From Billgrantia tianxiuensis (GTDB lineage Bacteria; Pseudomonadota; Gammaproteobacteria; Pseudomonadales; Halomonadaceae): DNA of 64,000 nt. Each line of letters opens with the position of its first letter. The first letter of the stretch is position 1. Below, piece by piece: positions 60,690 to 64,000 of the stretch. The translations under genes and the position numbers were made by a program. The notes under the pieces are model-generated. The model saw only the letters and a list, made by a program, of their open reading frames with translations. It had not been told where the DNA came from and ran no database searches. The stretch spans positions 1,426,001 through 1,490,000 of the forward strand of contig NZ_CP035042.1 in NCBI RefSeq assembly GCF_009834345.1, in the 5' to 3' direction.

Positions 60690-61970
60690 GAGCGTCCCTC
60701 TGCACTGGTGTCGTCCGTTGCGTCGTCGAGCACGTCCTGCAGCAGTCGGTCGAAGTCGGCCAGCACATCGTCGCCGGGTGGCTCGCCCCACTGTTTTTCC
60801 CAGGTGCGCTGAAAGAGCCTTCTCGGCCCCAGCTGTTCCAGGTCGACTCGCTCCGACGCCGGCCCGCCCTCGTGCTGGGGCAGGCGGCGTTCCAGGCGCA
60901 GCAGACGCACCGCCTTGCCTTCCAGCACGGCCTCGACCTGGGCGCGCAGGTCGGGTACCGGGGCGCTGAGTTCGACACGCACTTCCAGCCAGGGCCAACG
61001 CTCGCGCGCAGCGTTGGATCGTTGGGCAGCACCTCGAGTTCGGCCAGCACGGCATCGAGTTCATTGGGGCCAACACGATACATGGCCACCGGGCGCGGCA
61101 CGGGAATCGCTTCCGTGGCGGCAAGGCTTTCGCCTTCCAGCACCGCTTCCACGACCTGGTGGGGGTAGGCCACTTCGCTGAAATCCAGCGGCAGGGGGCT
61201 GCCGCTGTAGCGAATGCGCGCCTCGCCCACCTGCTGGGCTCGATGCAGGTGGCCCAGCGCCACATAGGCGATATCGGGGGGAAAGAGGCCGGCGGAGATC
61301 GACTCCTCACCGCCGATCACGATGGGGCGTTCGCTGGCCTCGGAAACGGCGGCGCCGTGCAGGTGGGCGTGGCTCATGGCCACCAGTGCCTGGCCACGTT
61401 GACGATGCTCGCGGGCGGCGGCGATCAGCTGCTCGTGGACACGGGAGATCCCGGCGACGTAGTCGTTGCGAGCGCTGCCGCTGCGATCGTCATCCTCCGT
61501 ATCGCCGGGCTGGACATGACCGGTCACCTCGGCGGGCGCAGGAAGGGCAGTGCCAGGCACCAGGCGCATGTTTCGCCGGAGGCATCGGTGAGCGGTACCA
61601 GCAGGCGTTCGGCGTCGAGCGTACCATCATCGAGCCATCTCACCCGGCCCAGGGCATGGGTGCGCAGGCGGCGCATCAGCGGCGCCGGCAGCTCGATGCG
61701 GTTGCCGCTGTCATGGTTGCCGGCGATCAGCACGATATCCAGCATTGGCAGGCGCTCGTGGGCACTGACGATGAAGTCGTAGAGCAGCGCCTGGGCCTGC
61801 AGCGAGGGATTGACCACATCGAAGACATCGCCGGCGACGAGCAGGGCATCGGCCTCGCGTTCGACGAGGGTCTCGAGCAGCCAGTCGAGAAAGAGGCGGT
61901 GTTCGGCGTGGCGCTCCTGGCCGTGAAAGGTCTGGCCCAGGTGCCAGTCGGCGGTGTGGAGGAATTTCAT
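60686..61970 (-). CDS. sbcD: Exonuclease SbcCD subunit D, interrupted by two one-base losses
   Basis: Three frames in series give one SbcD of about 428 aa. The first (from the ATG at 61970) holds MKFLHTADWHLGQTF, VAGDVFDVVNP and LIAGNHDSGNR, the Mre11-type nuclease motifs. It shifts near 61534-61536, where LPFLRP should continue as AEVTGHVQPGDTEDD. The second frame carries MSHAHLHGA and YVALGHLHRAQQ. It shifts again near 61002-61009 in a GCGCGC stretch, leading into VRVELSAPVPDLRAQVEAVL. All motifs survive and sbcC is intact, so read errors are likelier than gene loss. Confidence 0.85.
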
Positions 61971-62040
61971 CGTATCCCTTGCGGCTGTGGCCTGAAGCGA
62001 TAGTCTACGCGAAGCCCAAGGACGAAACAGGAGGCCGGGG

Positions 62041-62742
62041 ATGCCCACGGAGACGCTTCACGACTGGAATCTGAGCCCCGAAGAGGCCATCGCGCTGCAG
62101 AAGCGTATGGCCGGACGCATCGAGCGCGAGGACCGGCTGGGACCGGTGCGCCATATCGCTGGCGTCGACATCGGCTTCGAGCAGGAAGGCGAGATCACCC
62201 GGGCGGCGGTGGTCGTGGTGGCATGGCCGGGCGATCCTCTCGCCGGTTTCGAGGTGGTGGAGCAGGTGGTGCACCGTGAGCCGACCCGCATGCCTTACAT
62301 TCCCGGGCTGCTCTCCTTCCGCGAGATTCCGGCGGCGCTGGAAGCCTTCGGCAAGCTTGTGACACGCCCCGAACTGGTGATGGTCGACGGCCAGGGCATC
62401 GCCCATCCGCGGCGTCTCGGCGTGGCCTCTCACCTGGGGTTGTGGCTCGACCTGCCAACCATCGGCGTGGCCAAGTCGCGGCTGTGTGGCGTACACGACG
62501 AAGTGCCCGAGCCGCGCGGAGAGTGGACGCCGCTGCGCCATCGCGGCGAGACGATCGGCGCGGTGTTGCGCACGCGGGTGGGCGTCAAGCCGCTGTTCGT
62601 CTCGCTGGGGCATCGCATCAGCCTCGAGACCTCGCTCGACTGGGTGGTGAAATGCCTGGGCCGAACCAAGCTGCCGGAGCCGACCCGGCTGGCCGATCGG
62701 CTGGCCTCCCGGCGGGGGCCCATGCCACGACCGGCGGATTGA
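62041..62742 (+). CDS. nfi: Endonuclease V (deoxyinosine 3' endonuclease)
   Basis: 233 aa, usual length. Catalytic Asp43 in HIAGVDIGF, the wedge and Glu region PYIPGLLSFREIPA near residue 85, and Asp in VMVDGQGIAHPRRLG near 118. It nicks DNA one base past deoxyinosine and starts repair of deaminated adenine. AGGAGG lies upstream of the ATG. It is divergent from sbcD with 70 bp between. Confidence 0.94.
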   Translation: MPTETLHDWNLSPEEAIALQKRMAGRIEREDRLGPVRHIAGVDIGFEQEGEITRAAVVVVAWPGDPLAGFEVVEQVVHREPTRMPYIPGLLSFREIPAALEAFGKLVTRPELVMVDGQGIAHPRRLGVASHLGLWLDLPTIGVAKSRLCGVHDEVPEPRGEWTPLRHRGETIGAVLRTRVGVKPLFVSLGHRISLETSLDWVVKCLGRTKLPEPTRLADRLASRRGPMPRPAD

Positions 62743-62802
62743 AGCCGCGCCCGGCATCGGCTCGGGTATACTGGCTCTTTCCGCCATTACCTGAGCCTGC
62801 CA

Positions 62803-63354
62803 ATGTCTGAACCCCTGACGCCCGCCTGCGCCGCCACCCGTGCCTGGGTGGAAGGCTTCGTCGTGGCCCACAACGTTTGCCCCTTTGCACGGCGGGAGTT
62901 CGTAAGCGATTCCATCCGTTTCGTCGAGGTAGCGGCGAACGAGTGGGAGCCGGCCCTAGAGGCGATGATCGAGGAGTGCCGTCGGCTCGACCTCACACCC
63001 GAGATCGAGACCACGCTGATAGTCTTGCGTCCGGGGCTCGAGGATTTTGACGACTATCTCGATTTCCTCGCCGTGGCCGAGGCGCTGCTGGTCGAGCAAG
63101 GTTACGAGGGGACTTATCAGCTCGCCAGCTTTCATCCCGACTACTGCTTCGAAGGCGCTGCGGAGGACGATCCGGGCAACTTCACCAATCGCTCGCCCTG
63201 GCCGATGCTGCACCTGCTGCGTGAAGCGGGCCTGGAGCGCGCCTTGGCGAACTATCCCGACCCCGAGGCGATTCCCGAGCGCAACATCGAGACCATGCAC
63301 CGGCTCGGCGGTGAACGGTTGGACGCCGAGCTGGCGGCGCTGCGCGGCCAATGA
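62803..63354 (+). CDS. DUF1415 family protein
   Basis: 183 aa. It matches the DUF1415 pattern: VEGFVVAHNVCPFARREF near residue 16, ETTLIVLRPGLEDFDDYLDF near 67, YQLASFHPDYCFEGA near 104, and NRSPWPMLHLLRE near 128. Function is unknown; the conserved Cys and His residues hint at metal binding. It lies 60 bp after nfi and converges on the aldo/keto reductase gene. Confidence 0.88.
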   Translation: MSEPLTPACAATRAWVEGFVVAHNVCPFARREFVSDSIRFVEVAANEWEPALEAMIEECRRLDLTPEIETTLIVLRPGLEDFDDYLDFLAVAEALLVEQGYEGTYQLASFHPDYCFEGAAEDDPGNFTNRSPWPMLHLLREAGLERALANYPDPEAIPERNIETMHRLGGERLDAELAALRGQ

Positions 63355-63363
63355 CCGATAAGC

Positions 63364-64000
63364 CTAGATGATGTCGAGCGGCTCCTTGTGGTCAGGCGCC
63401 GGAAAGGTTTCGTCGAGCCGGGCCAAGGAGGCGTCATCAAGCTCGACCGTCAGTGCCCCGGCATTCTGCTCGATGTGTTGGGGCTGAACCGCCTTGGGGA
63501 TGGCGATGACGTTGCGTCGGCCAGCCACGGGGCGAATTGCCCAGGCCAGCAGTAGCTGGGCGGGGGTGATGCCGAGCCCATCGGCCACTTCTCTCACCAC
63601 CGGATGGCCGAACAGGTCCTGGCGCAGCTTGCCGGCCTGGGCCAGCGGACAGTAGGCCATCAGCGGCATGCCCAGGCGCTGCATCAAGGGACGCAGGGCG
63701 TATTCGATGCCGCGTGAGCCCAGGTGGTAGAGCACCTGGTTGACGGCGCAGGCGTTGCCGTCGGGCAGGGCGTGCAACGTCTCGAGTTCGTCCGCGTCGA
63801 AGTTGGAGACGCCGAAACGGCGAATCTTGCCCTGCTCGCGCAGCCGCTCGAAGGCCTCGAGGGTCTCCTTGAGCGGAATATTGCCTGGCCAGTGGAGCAG
63901 GTAGAGATCCAGGTGATCGGTGCCGAGCCGCTTCAGACTGCGCTCGCAGGCGGCGATGGCACTGTCGCGTCCCGCGTTCCACGGATAGACCTTGGAGACC
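63364..64000 (-). CDS. Aldo/keto reductase, N-terminus beyond the window
   Basis: The visible 211 or so C-terminal residues read SKVYPWNAGRDSAI, DHLDLYLLHWPGNIP (catalytic-barrel strand with His), RFGVSNFDADELE, VNQVLYHL and the NADP-binding tail with AIPKAVQPQHIEQNAG. This is a 2,5-diketogluconate reductase-like AKR. The frame is open to the right edge, so the start lies past base 64000. The substrate is unknown. Confidence 0.88.
   Translation of the reverse strand, partial: VSKVYPWNAGRDSAIAACERSLKRLGTDHLDLYLLHWPGNIPLKETLEAFERLREQGKIRRFGVSNFDADELETLHALPDGNACAVNQVLYHLGSRGIEYALRPLMQRLGMPLMAYCPLAQAGKLRQDLFGHPVVREVADGLGITPAQLLLAWAIRPVAGRRNVIAIPKAVQPQHIEQNAGALTVELDDASLARLDETFPAPDHKEPLDII

Noticed and set aside
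60690..61310. Upstream extension of sbcC to 1307 codons
   Set aside because: The added part is sbcD coding sequence read in another frame, and SbcC family sequence begins at the ATG at 60689.

Overview
The window is GC-rich, gene-dense bacterial DNA. TRAP transporters, a LamB-type porin, an intact sbcDC pair, DUF1415 and endonuclease V genes, and many Asp/Glu-rich proteins fit a halophilic gammaproteobacterium of the Halomonas/Chromohalobacter kind; this is an inference from gene content, not a database match. No rRNA, tRNA, CRISPR array, insertion sequence or phage gene was seen.

Layout. (1) 1-9511: hexuronate/hexonate block, with the tail of one TRAP permease, uxaC, manD, a Zn alcohol dehydrogenase, a complete TRAP transporter, a UxuB-type reductase and uxuA, all on the plus strand. 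Two unrelated mannonate dehydratases (ManD and UxuA) sit together. (2) 9581-15377: D-amino-acid block, with an SSS symporter, RidA, an N-acyl-D-amino-acid deacylase and an RpiR regulator on the minus strand, and a divergent PLP D-amino-acid dehydratase/aldolase-like enzyme preceded by a tandem chain of small coupled upstream ORFs. (3) 15440-28583: oxidative L-arabinose/D-galactose block, with an AraD1/GguC-like FAH enzyme, aldose 1-dehydrogenase, LysR regulator, AraFGH-like ABC importer, arabinonate dehydratase, lactonase, GntR regulator, a second FAH enzyme (likely 2-keto-3-deoxypentonate dehydratase) and ketoglutarate semialdehyde dehydrogenase. (4) 28810-50636: D-xylose/xyloside block, with a ROK regulator, xylose dehydrogenase copy 1, a MalEFGK-like ABC importer enclosing a GH43 beta-xylosidase, aldose epimerase, porin, MFS symporter, xylose dehydrogenase copy 2, an RbsABC-like importer with a TIM-barrel isomerase and a Gfo/Idh oxidoreductase of unknown substrate, then xylonate dehydratase and xylonolactonase. 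(5) 50633-64000: argE, katG, a YciI protein, a TetR-controlled module (Acg-like nitroreductase plus a small membrane-anchored protein) bordered by a duplicated 3' piece of sbcC, then sbcC/sbcD, endonuclease V, DUF1415 and part of an aldo/keto reductase.

Blocks 3 and 4 together encode the non-phosphorylating (Weimberg-type) route: pentose to lactone to pentonate to 2-keto-3-deoxypentonate to 2-oxoglutarate semialdehyde to 2-oxoglutarate. The two sugars probably share the lower steps encoded at 25854-28583. Candidate operators can be read for the GntR regulator (TATGTTCAACATA palindromes), the ROK regulator (TTAGT-N11-ACTAA sites before both xylose dehydrogenase genes and the porin) and the TetR regulator (two palindromes on its promoter).

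Quality note. Six otherwise intact genes carry seven single-base losses, nearly all in short G or C runs (araH, GH43, aldose epimerase, Gfo/Idh oxidoreductase, Acg-like protein, and sbcD twice). This pattern suggests sequencing or assembly indels more than real pseudogenes. Coordinates are given across the whole gene in each case.
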